From contig JBNGIS010020542.1 of the NCBI GenBank assembly GCA_049999725.1, positions 1-39,932 of the forward strand: 39,932 nucleotides of DNA, given 5' to 3'. Numbering within the stretch: the first letter of the stretch is position 1; the number at the start of each line of letters is the position of its first letter. Below, one piece after another: positions 28,690 to 38,540 of this stretch. Source of the stretch: Haplomitrium mnioides. Lineage: Eukaryota > Marchantiophyta > Haplomitriopsida > Calobryales. Below the pieces are notes generated by a model. It ran no database searches. It worked only from the letters and a program-made list of their open reading frames with translations, and was not told where the DNA came from. The translations under genes were made by a program, and so were the position numbers.

Positions 28690-30340
28690 ACCTCTACGAG
28701 ACTTCAGGGCAGACTTAAGTATAGGATCTTGAGAGGTTGAGCCAAAGAAAACCTCAATGCCTGGTTGGATGATATAGAGAACACTGCTGATGCCAATAGG
28801 AAGAGTCATGTGAAGATTGGTATCATGCCTGTAGTGTTGAAAGGAGAAGCCGAACCTTGGTACAAAGACCTACCAAAGAACATCAAAAGGGACAGGGGAG
28901 CCTTCAAGGTTGCCTTTGTGTCAAAATTCAGAAAGATTGGGGAGGAGACAGAGGCTCTTATCCGGATGGGCAGCTTTGAATGAAGAAGAAAGAATCGGTG
29001 AGGAAGTTCTTACAAAGGTTCAAGAAGGTGGCAAGGAAGCTGAACCCACCTACCACAGATGGGATGCTGATCTCATGGTTCCTAGCAGCCTTGCCCCGGG
29101 AGATAGGGACATGGGTGAGGCAAACTAACCCTCAAGATCTACAAACCGCAATGACTGCCGCTCAATCCCATGTTAAAGCTCTCAAAACAAGTCAAGAGCT
29201 AAGTATGAGTCGGAGGATTCTTCAAAAACCTCAGATAGTGATGAGGAGTCTGAAAAGTGCTCTACAGCCACCTCAGAGAGTGAGGTTGACTCAGAGAGTA
29301 GTAGTTCAAGTGAGGACAGGTCGTCAAGAAGAAAGAAGAAAAAGAAGGAGAAAAAGAAGAAGAGAGAGGCCAAGGAAAGGAAAGACCGACAATTCCACTA
29401 CCAAAGGGACAACAAGAAAAGGAGATCAAGGAAAGGACTGGACGGAGAATCAAAATCGGAGCCGAGCAAAACAAAAGGGGGGAAAGACCCGCTGGAAGAG
29501 TTGAGCGCAAAGATGGAGGCCATGAACATACTCCTCGTTGGAATCAAACCAAAGAGCCGACCAAGAGGGTAGATGTATGGTGTATCAAGTGTAATAAGCA
29601 TGGACATTCTCCTCAAGAATGCCCTGCTGAAGCCATCACCATTCATTATGTGAGGCAGGAGCCCCCGAAATACATACGAGAAGAAGTGGAATATGTTCAA
29701 GAGGAGGCACTGGAAGCTGTATACCAGATCAACAGTGGACCCCATTCCCTCCTAAAGAGACTTGCAGGCACATGGGCTGGGCAATCAAGTGGTTGGGCTA
29801 CAAACAAGCCGCCAAGAACGACCATCATGGTGTGTTGGAACTGTGGTCAGCCTGAGGTGAGGAAACAAAATCATAGGCAACCAGCGGCATTGTGCTTTCA
29901 GTGTAAGAAGAAGGGACATGTAGTTGTGAATTGTCCCCTCAATAAGAGGTCAGAAGTAGCCTCCAATGCAGGTGGGAATCCGCCGTCGCCGACAGTAATC
30001 AACTTGATAGCTTTGGAATGGGTTGAGGCTATGAATTAGGAACTTGAAGAGGAGGAAGTTGCACTGCCAGGTTGGGAGACCCCCACACTAGAGGACTACT
30101 ACCAAGTGGTGACCAAATCGAGAGCCAAGTCCAAAAGGAAGGACAAGCACAAGAACGAGCGAAAGGCTGAGAAGTCGAAGGTTCAACGGTCACCATCGTT
30201 GAGTGACTCAGACTACCAGCAGGATAATCCCAAATGGTTTTATCCAAAGCAGTAGGAGGAGGTGAGGAGGCAGCTCGTGACCCTAGATGACGCCGAAGAA
30301 AAGGATGAAGCCTCTCAAACCATGAGGGAGGTTGAGAGGC
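28690..30340 (+). pseudogene. Gag remnant (element 4)
   Basis: Gag domain: MDDIENTADANRKSHVKIG, EPWYKDLPKNIKRDRGAFKV, FRKIGEETEALIRMG, stop or frame change at 28980, then KKKESVRKFLQRFKKVARKL and SWFLAALPREIGTWVRQTN. After a frame change near 29195 an ATG-less open frame (29198-29569) encodes an acidic Ser/Glu/Asp stretch, then a long Lys/Arg tract and AKMEAMNILLVGIK. Zinc knuckle 1 is CIKCNKHGHSPQEC (29581-29622) and knuckle 2 is CFQCKKKGHVVVNC (29893-29934). Between them CWNCGQPEV resembles a third, decayed knuckle. A TAG lies at 30037-30039. The tail continues with DYYQVVTKSRAKSKRKDK to about 30340. Confidence 0.87.
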
Positions 30341-30369
30341 AGCAACAGCGGGAGGAATGAAAAGAGCTG

Positions 30370-30900
30370 TTGATGGGAGCGCAAAGGTGGAAAAGACTAC
30401 CTCAAATGGGGGTCTCAGTAGAGCTACGGTGGGTATATGAAGACAAGAGTGCCCAAGAGATCGATATCGAGATCGTTGGGTGTACACTATCTTTGGAACC
30501 GATAGATGGGGGAGCGGGCGTCAATATTATGGCTGAGGAGACTACCCACAAATTGAGGTTTAGAGACTTCCAACCTACCGTTCGAATAATGAGATCAGTA
30601 GACGAGTCCCAAGTCAAGCCCTCGAGCGCTCTCTTGTAAGTATTTACTACCATTGGTGGCAAGGAGTTTCGACTGAATTATTTGGTGATGCAACCAGCAC
30701 GAGCATCCCCTTTCACGGTACTAATTGGGAGGCCTTGGCTCTACGGGGCCAGAGTCATGCATAACTGGAGGAACTCCACACTAGTCTTTGGTCCAAAGAG
30801 AACGATAGTGCACTATGGACTGGTGCTACAACAAGGGGAGACGCAACCTGAAACGGAGTATGAAAGAAAATGGTCGGCAGAAGAGGCAAAGGATTCATAG
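30370..30900 (+). pseudogene. Aspartic protease and start of linker (element 4)
   Basis: Frame 30370-30639: GCTLSLEPIDGGAGVNIMAE with the DGGA active site (GAT 30505-30507), followed by KLRFRDFQPTVRIMRSVDES. After a stop the second frame (30682-30900) has the C-terminal half: SPFTVLIGRPWLYGARVMHN and VHYGLVLQQGETQ, then an acidic linker start. It would process the Gag-Pol polyprotein. Confidence 0.87.
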
Positions 30901-31290
30901 TACCATTATTGGGTTCAGGCGGTTGGAAAAGCAACGGATGAAGATCTGCAGGCGGGGAGCATGGAAGCCAAATCTGGCAAGGAGGAGACAATGGGGAGTT
31001 GGGTGACTGGTGGGAGTACAGGATCCAACCTAAAAGAAGGTAACCATCTATAATCCTACCTTGGTACAAGGTGGGTTGTGTGTGGCCACTCTAGATATTG
31101 TGGACAACCCACACTTGAGGAATGAGATAGGGGTTGTAGGAATAGAGCAACAATGAGAGGTGATTGTTCATGAGGGACGAACATTCCAAGTAGGGTTTGG
31201 CCTACCAGTAGTTGCGGGGCAAGCCTTGATTTAGACCTTAACAAACTTCAACGACGTTTTTCCTTGGAGCCACACAGACCTGAAGGGAGT
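30901..31290 (+). pseudogene. Protease-RT linker (element 4)
   Basis: Diverged counterpart of the linker in elements 1-3. Recognisable mainly at its end (FNDVFPWSH.DLKGVPRELDEH, about 31240-31310). Carries several stops. No domain recognised. Confidence 0.55.
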
Positions 31291-32090
31291 TCCGAGGGAG
31301 TTGGACGAGCATCACATTGACCAAGAACCCATGGCTGTATCGGTAAGGCAGCACCAATATGGAATGAATCTCAAGTTCTCTTTAATAGTGAAGGAGGAAA
31401 TAGAAAAGTTGTTTGAGGCTGGCTTCATTTACCCAGTCTTGAACAGCGAATGGGTGTCTCTTTTGGTGGTGGTACCCAAGAAGATTGGACTTGAAGGCGA
31501 ACAAAAAATTAGGGTGTGCCAAGACTTTAGGAAGCTGAATGAGGCAACTAAGAAAGACTATTACCCTCTGCCATTCACAGATGGGGTGTTGGACTTATGG
31601 TAGGGCACGAAGTCTACAGTTTCATGGACAGTTATTCCGGGTAGAATCAAATATGGATCACGGAGGAGGACCAGTTGAAAACAACATTCACCATGGAGAG
31701 GCAGGGTGTTTGCTTTCAGAAGAATGCCATTTTGGTTGTGTAATGCGTGAGGGACCTTTCAAAAGATGATGATGAATATTTTCCATGATTACTTGAGGAA
31801 GTTTTTGGAGATTTTCATGGATGACTTTGTGGTGTATGGGAGAATGTGTGATCATGAGTAGGATGTGAGGCTCACCTTCCAGCATTGTTGGGAAACAAGG
31901 TTGAGGTTGCACTTTAGGAAATGCTTCTTCGGAGTCAAGGAGGGCATACTCTTAAGCCACCAAGTATCCTGTCACGGAATCAAAGTGGACCAAGAGAAGG
32001 TCAGTAATTGGATGAGAGCAACCTTCCTCACCAATCTGAAGGCGATGCAGGGTTTTCTAGGTTGTGTAGGGTAGTATAGAAGATTCATTG
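31290..32090 (+). pseudogene. Reverse transcriptase remnant (element 4)
   Basis: Frame 31301-31603: LKFSLIVKEEIEKLFEAGFI, NSEWVSLLVVVPKK, RVCQDFRKLNEATKK, PLPFTDGVLDLW, then a TAG at 31601. Further fragments: MMMNIFHDYLRKFLEIFMDD and FVVYGRM with both catalytic Asps (31820-31825), and KCFFGVKEGILLSHQVS. Stops at about 31859 (DHE-stop-DVRL, where elements 1 and 2 have DHERDVRL/EHERDVRL), 32072 and 32093. The only family A copy here with an intact catalytic pair. Confidence 0.92.
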
Positions 32091-32444
32091 CCTAGTTCGC
32101 ACTAGTAGCGCTGCCTCTCACACGAATGACCAAGGTTGGTAGCGACTTTGAGCTCACACAAGAAAGGTTGTCCAGTTTTAATGAGCTAAAGAGGAGGCTC
32201 GCAAATGCCCTGGTGCTCATACCGCCTAATTGGGGGTAGGAGTTTCACATCATGATTGATGTGTCAGGGTTCTATGTAGGTGCAGTACTCAGCCAATTAG
32301 ATGAGGAGGTTCGGGACCATCCAATTTACTTTGCTAGTAGATTGTTGTCTTCTGTAGAGAAGAACTACTCAACAATAGACCGGGAGGCCGTGGGAATCAT
32401 ATACTCGCTAAAGAAAATTCTGGCACTATCTACTCCACTACAAG
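32091..32444 (+). pseudogene. RNase H N-terminal part (element 4)
   Basis: Connection ELKRRLANALVLIPPN, TAG at 32237, then the frame 32252-32476: MIDVSGFYVGAVLSQLDEEV (first Asp), HPIYFASRLLSSVEKNYSTI, DREAVGIIYSLKK (Glu). A +1 frame change at the AAGAAAATTC run (32411-32420) moves the continuation into the frame of the integrase ORF. Confidence 0.88.
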
Positions 32445-33695
32445 GTGATATTTTATATAGATCACAATGCTCTTAAGTACATGGTTAACAAACATGACAT
32501 GACAGGGAGGATTGCGAGGTGGATGCTCCTCCTCCAAGAGTTCAATTTCGATGTGCGAGTCAAACCAGGGAAGAAGCATCTCAATGCAAATTTCTTCTCT
32601 AGGATGGACGGGTCTGTCAATGCAAATGAGGTAGATGACAGTTTTCCAAATGAGGATCTGTTTCATGTCACACGGGGGAAGCCCACAAAATATTCTAGCA
32701 TCATACAATTCCTTCTTTTTGCAAAGTTACCGAAGGGCAGCAGCAAGGAAGCAGCGGCAGTCTTCCTTCGGAAGGTGAGACCTTATTCGATGATAAAGGG
32801 GGTGCTACATAAGAAAGGGATGGATGGAACACTCAGGAGGTGCTTAGAGAAGGATCAAGCCACGGTGGTGATGAGGGCACTACATGGAGAGGATGTGCGT
32901 GGCCACTTCGCGGCAGAAACCACGGTACGGAAGGTGTTGAGCGTAGGGTACTGGTGGCGTACCTTGCGTAGGGATGTGTATTTCTTTATGAAGAAATGTG
33001 ACTCCTGTCAAAGGAGAGGGAAACCAGCGGCCTCTCAACATCACCCGTTAGTTCCAATTATCCTGTTGGCATCTTTTGAGAAGTGGGGTATTGACTTCAT
33101 TGGGCCAATCGCACCCTCCACCCGCCGGGAGAACCAGTACATCCTATTGGCTACCGACTACACGACTAAGTGGGTCGAAGCAAGGGCCACCCGAAAGGAT
33201 AGTGCGAGAACGGTCGCAACCGTCTTATATGAGCAGGTTTTTTGCAGGTTTGGAGCACCATTGGAGCTGGTCAGCGACCAAGGCACACACTTTGTATACC
33301 GGGTCATGCAAGATTTAACAAGCCAGTATTTGATCAAGCATCGTCGGACGACAGCTTATCATCCTAAGGCCAATGGGCTAACAGAGAGAGCAAACAGAAT
33401 AATGGGAAAAATCCTCAGCATGTCAGTGGCTGCCAACAAGGCAGATTGGGATCTGAAGTTTCTTGCCGCAACCCACGCTTACAATCTGGCCTACAAGACT
33501 GCAATATGCCACTGCCCCTACTTTTTTGTTTTCGGGCAGCATGCCCTGGTACCTCTAGAATTCCACGTGCCGACGGCGATGGTGCTAGTTGAAGAGAGGT
33601 TGGGGGAAAACCATAGTAGAAGAGAGAGAATACATCACCAGGAGGCGTTGGAGGAGATGCGAGTGCAGGCCCAATGTTTGTTGGAGCACCAATAG
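32445..33695 (+). CDS. RNase H end and integrase, 416 uninterrupted codons (element 4)
   Basis: The longest real open frame in the window, part of a broken gag-pol polyprotein. The ATG is internal, not a true start. Residues 1-53 finish RNase H (IDHNALKYM with Asp6, and ...NANFFSR). Then integrase: zinc domain His147, His154, Cys185, Cys188 (H-X6-H-X30-C-X2-C), and core Asp217 (GIDFIG), Asp278 (SDQGTHF) and Glu314 (LTERANRIM), with exactly 35 residues between Asp278 and Glu314. About 100 residues of C-terminal tail follow before a TAG that replaces a codon in the LLEHQ-stop-ELRKKQ region. The domain would nick and join element cDNA. I see no missing key residue. Whether it is functional is unknown, since upstream frames are broken. 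Confidence 0.9.
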   Translation: MIFYIDHNALKYMVNKHDMTGRIARWMLLLQEFNFDVRVKPGKKHLNANFFSRMDGSVNANEVDDSFPNEDLFHVTRGKPTKYSSIIQFLLFAKLPKGSSKEAAAVFLRKVRPYSMIKGVLHKKGMDGTLRRCLEKDQATVVMRALHGEDVRGHFAAETTVRKVLSVGYWWRTLRRDVYFFMKKCDSCQRRGKPAASQHHPLVPIILLASFEKWGIDFIGPIAPSTRRENQYILLATDYTTKWVEARATRKDSARTVATVLYEQVFCRFGAPLELVSDQGTHFVYRVMQDLTSQYLIKHRRTTAYHPKANGLTERANRIMGKILSMSVAANKADWDLKFLAATHAYNLAYKTAICHCPYFFVFGQHALVPLEFHVPTAMVLVEERLGENHSRRERIHHQEALEEMRVQAQCLLEHQ

Positions 33696-34007
33696 GAGTT
33701 GAGAAAAAAGCAACATGACAAAGGGCTCAAATCGGTGGATGCGCAAGACGGGTATCTGGTGCTATTATATGATAGAAGGGTGATGTACTTTCCCGGCAAG
33801 TTGCACACCAGGTGAATGGGACCGTTCGTGCTCACTAAGTTGCATTCAAACGGGTCAACATAGCTGGAGACTTTGGAAGTAGAGAAGATCACCAATCTGG
33901 TACACTATGATCGACTCGAGAAATATGTCAATAAGGAGCAAGATGAGAGAGAAGCGATAGAGACTCACTAGTCAAATGGTTCTCAAACATGTACAAGTGG
34001 TAACCAA
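33696..34007 (+). pseudogene. Integrase C-terminal tail and 3' untranslated region (element 4)
   Basis: Continues LRKKQHDKGLKS, YDRRVMYFPGKLHTR, TGA at 33814 where elements 2 and 3 have TGG (Trp), then MGPF. Ends with VNKEQDEREAIETH and a stop near 33970. No chromodomain. Confidence 0.8.
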
Positions 34008-34030
34008 CAAAGGGGGAGAACGAGAGAGAA
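34008..34030 (+). other. Polypurine tract of element 4
   Basis: AAAGGGGGAGAA followed by CGAGAGAGAA, ending at the LTR start TGTAAATAACTAGC (34031). One pyrimidine interrupts the purine run. Confidence 0.8.
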
Positions 34031-34968
34031 TGTAAATAACTAGCATTTTGCAATTAAGCATAGCAGAGAACAACAAGGAAATGCAGCCAAAGAGTTATCT
34101 AATTGACGGCCAGATGGATGTTTGTGGAGATGTTGCACAGTTAAAAGAAGAGTCAAATCACCTGGGTTTGAAGGTACTTTGTATAATATTTTCAAAAAAA
34201 TTTCAAAAATTAAGTGAGAAACCATGCAGATTCTGGGTTTTAGGGTCATACGGGCTTCAAATGAACATGAAAAGGACTCAAGACATACTTAGAGAGAAGG
34301 GAAGGATCAAGGTCACAAGCCATGGATAGAAAGGTTGGGGAGCAACAAAGGAAACTAGAGTGGGGCAGAATGTGGAAGAGAGAGCAAAAAGGACAAAGAC
34401 GGAGGAAACCTTAGGCAGGAAAAAAAGAAAAGCAAGCATGAAGATTCACTTCAAACCTGTTGAAAAGGATCATTGGGGAGGACTACTATCAAGGACAAGA
34501 GAGGCAGAGGTCTCTGTCATAGGTGTAGAAATGGGCAAGAACGGAGGAAAGAGGTGGTAGTTGAGATGCAGAACGGAGGAGCCAACAGTTTTGACCATTG
34601 CATCCTCAATTTGTGACCAAATATTTGAGGCGTGCAATAGCTTGATAGAGAGAGGAGCTTGAGGCAATCACAGTGCAATTTGAATTGAAGAGAATAAAGC
34701 CGAAACAAAGAAGAATGATCTTCCAGAAGTTTTTCGATGGCCGCAGGCCAAAGGAGGCCGACGGTTGCAGTCCAAGGTCCGCAGTCCGAGGGGGTTCAAA
34801 GTCTTCTGTTCGACAGAGGCAGTCCAAGGTACACAATCCAAAGGAAGTCGATGGTCGCAAATCGATGGAGGGAGTATGAAGTCTTCTGCTCGATGGTCGC
34901 AGTCCAATGGGAGGGTCCAAAGTCTATAGCCCGACGGCCACAGTCCAAAGTTTGCACTCCGAGGTCCG

Positions 34969-36010
34969 TATTGGAAATATAAAAAACAACTTGATATTAT
35001 GCAGCAGCGAAAATCCACTTAGATGAGTGTTGTGACAAAAAGAAAGGAAGGAAAACCTCAGCTCCACGATCACAGCTGATTCACGAATCTGCCTCTTGTC
35101 AGCAGGTTTGCAAGAGAAACACAGGTCGACTTAAAACGCAGCCTTCTGGACACGAAAACGCAGCACGACTACAGACAGGTCAAATCGCGACTGCTCGCGA
35201 TTTGCTCTTATGCAGAAGAAACAATGCGACCCCCTTTCTTGGACAAAGCCGACCTCCTTCAAGAAATGCAACCTTCTTCTAGAGGCGAAAATGAGCTCTT
35301 TCTGGCACGAACGCGAACTCCTTCTAGGGATGAAAATGCGACCTACTTCAGAATCGCGACCTTCTTCCATATGAGAATGCGACCTCCTTCAGACATGAAT
35401 GCGACCTTCTAGACACGAACGCCACCTCTTTCCAGGCACGAACGCGAGCTCACTCTTAAAAAAAACGACTCTCCTTCTCAGACGCGATTCTCCCTTGATC
35501 AAATGCACAAAATGAGTAACAAGTGAAATGTGGTTGCAATGAGGATGCGTTGGAGCTCCTCTTCATCAGATTTATATACAGAAAACAAAACCAGCCAAAA
35601 GATGAATTACTATGGGCGCCGCCCCTATTCAAAAACTATGGGTGCTTGAAATAGTGCAGGTGAAGCAGATTTTTCCACGAGTATGGACAAGAGTTGCACA
35701 TTCAATTTCACCTACACTCCTATGACTTTTCTATGTTCTAACTTTGGCAAGGGACAAGAATTATTAGTGGTCCCTCAGGAGATTCCTGGTGCTGACACGT
35801 GTCACCACCAGGTGCCTTCATATGGCACTATCCCTAAAATCACCATTCCCTAAAGTGCCTCTAAACTAGCTAGAATCCTAAACTAGCTAAACCAAAAACA
35901 TTTACAGGGACACACTTCACCAAGGAAGTATATTGCTGGAATTCCTAAGCACGATCAGGCAATTCCTCTAATTCACCAGCAGCAAATTGTGAAGCTGCCA
36001 ATTTCCAACA
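34969..36010. mobile_element. Solo LTR (1042 bp) nested in element 4 LTR
   Basis: Ends are TATTGGAAAT and ATTTCCAACA, that is TG...CA with the first G mutated, forming a 10-bp terminal inverted repeat with one mismatch. Flanked by GTCCG (34964-34968) and GTTTG (36011-36015), a 5-bp target duplication differing by two C-to-T changes. The uninserted sequence GAGGTCCG-CAATTCGAAGG is present in the 5' LTR near 25711-25729. Internal features are a reiterated GCGACCT.CTTC/AACGCGA region (35224-35460) and TTTATATA at 35571. No internal repeat of the ends, so not a short two-LTR element. The end sequence is of a kind common in Copia LTRs. Orientation and family are not certain. Confidence 0.87.
35224..35460. 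repeat. Degenerate ~20-40 bp repeat inside the solo LTR
   Basis: Repeated (A/T)TGCGACC(C/T)(C/A)CTTC and CACGAACGCGA(A/G)CTC phrases, about nine in 235 bp, at irregular spacing. Non-coding. Confidence 0.75.
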
Positions 36011-36304
36011 GTTTGCAATCCGAAGGAGTCCGAGGTACGCAGTTCAAAGGAGGCTGACGGTCGCAGTCCGATGGAGGGAGTCTAAGGTACACAGTTAGAA
36101 GGAGGGCGACTGTCGTAGTCTGATGAAGGGAGTCTGTTTGTCTTCATAGGGAGGTGGCGGGCCCCCGTAGGGCTGAACAGGACTCAGCTTCCCTAAGTGG
36201 GGAGCCCGGTTAAGTGAGTTCCGAGTGATCTTCTGACGTGTAGCACCCACTTAATAGGGATCCGTTGGGAATCCAACTGGAAGAGCAAGGAGGGATCAAT
36301 CGAA

Positions 36305-36610
36305 AAGGCGATCTATCGACGGTCTGGCCAGAAGAACAAGGAGTGTCGAAAGAGCGATCTATCAAGGGTCCGGCCAAAGGAGGAACAAGGGGTGCCGAAA
36401 GGGCGATCTATCGACAGTCCAACCAGAAGAACAAGGAGTGCCGAAACAACAATCTATCGACGGCCCGGCCCAAAGAACAAGGAGTTCCGAAACAACAATC
36501 TATTGACGGTCTGAGTAGAGGAGGAACAAGGAGTGTCGAAAGAGCAATTTATCGACGGTCTAGCCGGAAGAAGAAGGAGTGCCAAAATTGCAATCTATCA
36601 AAGATCCGGC
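36305..36610 (+). repeat. 46/49-bp tandem array, 3' LTR copy
   Basis: ATC/ATT anchors at 36311, 36357, 36406, 36452, 36498, 36547 and 36593: spacings 46, 49, 46, 46, 49, 46, identical to the 5' LTR array at 26010-26315. The order was therefore fixed at or before insertion of element 4. Confidence 0.93.
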
Positions 36611-37175
36611 ATGTGAGGAATCCATTGGGCTACCCCGAAGTGCCATGTGTCCGAGGAGGCGCCGTCCGACGCTGTTTTCCACAAGGAAGTTGGACCGTCA
36701 ACTTTGACCAACAATCCCAAGTTGACCTGCAGTTTTGAGGAGTCTCAAGGGGTGGCAAGTCCAAGGAATCCAACGAGCTTCCCCGAAGTGCCACGTGTCC
36801 ACTGTCCGATGTCCGAGGAATCCAACGGGCTACCTCGAAGTGCCACTTGTCCAAGGAGGCGCCATCCAATGTCCTTTTCCACAGGGAAGTTGGATCGTCA
36901 CCTTTGACCAAAAATCCAAAGTTGACCAGAATTTTGGAGGAATCTCAGAGGGTGGCGAGTTTGGGGAATCCAATAGGCTACCCCNNNNNNNNNNNNNNNN
37001 NNNNNNNNNNNNNNNNNNNNNNNNNNNNNNNNNNNNNNNNNNNNNNNNNNNNNNNNNNNNNNNNNNNNNNNNNNNNNNNNNNNNATCCAATAGGCTACCC
37101 CAAAGCGCCACGTGTCCACTGTCCGACGTCCAAAGAATCTCACGAATTTACAAGTCTGAGAAATCCAACGGGCTC
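36611..37175 (+). repeat. 200-bp tandem array, 3' LTR copy (gap inside)
   Basis: Units with GAGGAATCCA, GGCTACC, CACGTGTCC, TTTTCCACA.GGAAGTTGG and TTTGACC...GTTGACC near 36618, 36815 and after the gap. More diverged from each other than the 5' LTR units, with unit spacing less regular. Confidence 0.88.
36985..37084. other. 100-base assembly gap
   Basis: Exactly 100 Ns. The 17 bases before the gap (ATCCAATAGGCTACCCC) recur directly after it, so the flanks overlap and the placeholder length is not informative. Confidence 0.95.
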
Positions 37176-38540
37176 CCCCGACGTACCATGTACCAAATGC
37201 TTGATATCCGAAGGATCTTACAGATGATCAAGCTGAAAAGGGCAAAAAAACAAAGGAAAATGTATGTCTTTTCAAACGTTGATTACGAGAGCTAAAAATG
37301 TCAGATTTGCGTGAAATTAGTCTTGTTGGGAAGAGGAAGACAAAGCACAACTATTGGCGCCCATTGCAGACTCTGAATATAGAAAACACCCACTTACAAG
37401 TTGTGTGAAAAGGAGGGGACCTTCAAGAATGAGCGGTGATGAAATGTCAAGGCTGGAGAGGGAAAACAAGCACAAAGATAGACTACATTGCTCTAAAGCT
37501 ATAGGGACTGATAATTTTGTGTAGAGAGAGCAGCGAGATACGAAGGAGAGAGTTTTGGTGAAGTGGGTGTACTCGTGTAGGAAGGCCATCAGAGGGTGGA
37601 GGTGGACTGAGGAGGTGCTAGGAACCTCTGAGTAGGAGGCTCTATAGACTCAGACTACTTAGGTGGACTCATCTTTGAAAGCAGAGCAACATTTGGAGGT
37701 GGACCAACACTTAGAGGAGGGGAGAATTCTTTCGTTTTATATTTCGTGAGAGGCAGCCAAGAGGGGGGTCTTGGTGTCATCTTAGCTTTGGTTTGTGCAA
37801 GAGATATGTCCGTGAAGCATTAGGAGGGTGCTGCTGGTGTTGCAATATTGTGGAGAAGGGAGAGGATTGTGCAGGGAAGATCCAACCAATTCTCGGGTGG
37901 AGTGGGTGATCCAGCAAATGAGAGGGTTGTCTTCTTGAGGTGGAAGTTAAATAAGACCTCTTCCAAGCTTGAGGAAGTAAATTCAGGTCTTCTAGCAATA
38001 GAAGTTCAAAAACTATCTCGATAGAGTGTGTGAGTAGGGAGAGAGTGGTAGTGTGGATAATGTTTCTGGTGTTGTTGTGTTTGTAGAGTCAAGACTCATA
38101 CTCAGAACACAGACTTTGAATCTCTATCTAGAACTTCAACGGATAGAGGATTGTGTTAAGAAGGCTGAGGCAGATCCTATGAGAGAATTCGAGCTGGCTT
38201 TGGAGAAAACAAGGGCTACATTACTTACAATTCTGGTCGGGCTGAAGTGTTGGTGATAATTTGCTACATAATAGTAGGGGGTGATGTTAGGAGAGTGAGG
38301 AAGAGAGGAAGATAGAGTTGCACATGTCTAGAAGAGCTAATAGGAAGGGTTCCACACTTAGGTTGTAATTTCTATTCTATTGAGAGCTTAAACCATATAG
38401 CTCTACTTTGTTGGCGTGCAGGAGTAGCTGGCCCTGTTGACAGTTCAGTGATTGGGGGAGCGATTATCCTTGGTGCGACGACACCTATCTTGACGATGCC
38501 AAAGACCAGTCTTATCTAGTGGAGACATCTTTGCCATAGT

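Larger units (their letters stand above)
28426..34030 (+). mobile_element. Element 4: best-preserved family A relative, internal region
   Basis: 5.6-kb internal region between the LTR end (28425) and the 3' LTR start (TG at 34031): primer-binding site, gag with zinc knuckles, protease, linker, RT, RNase H, integrase and polypurine tract. Domain order PR-RT-RH-IN without a chromodomain indicates Ty3/gypsy outside the chromoviruses. RT, RNase H and integrase all keep their catalytic residues, unlike elements 1 and 2, although frameshifts and stops break gag-pol into pieces. Confidence 0.92.
34031..38475 (+). mobile_element. 3' LTR of element 4 (3'-truncated, with nested solo LTR)
   Basis: Starts TG after the polypurine tract. 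From 34166 it follows the same order as the 5' LTR: GTCCGAAGG-rich repeat, 46/49-bp array (36305-36610), 200-bp array (36611-37175, containing a 100-N gap), shared distal blocks (37570-38260). It is cut at TATCCTTGG (38473), so about 375 bp of the LTR end seen at 28050-28425 are missing. The segment about 37190-37560 is not in the 5' LTR and shows no gene. Confidence 0.85.

Noticed and set aside
34969-36010. DNA transposon or MITE with terminal inverted repeats
   Set aside because: The inverted repeat is only 10 bp, ends fit TG...CA, length is LTR-like, and the 5-bp target duplication fits a solo LTR. A DNA transposon remains possible but less likely.
36735-37295. 186-codon plus-strand frame
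   Set aside because: Reads through 100 Ns and lies in the 200-bp non-coding LTR array.
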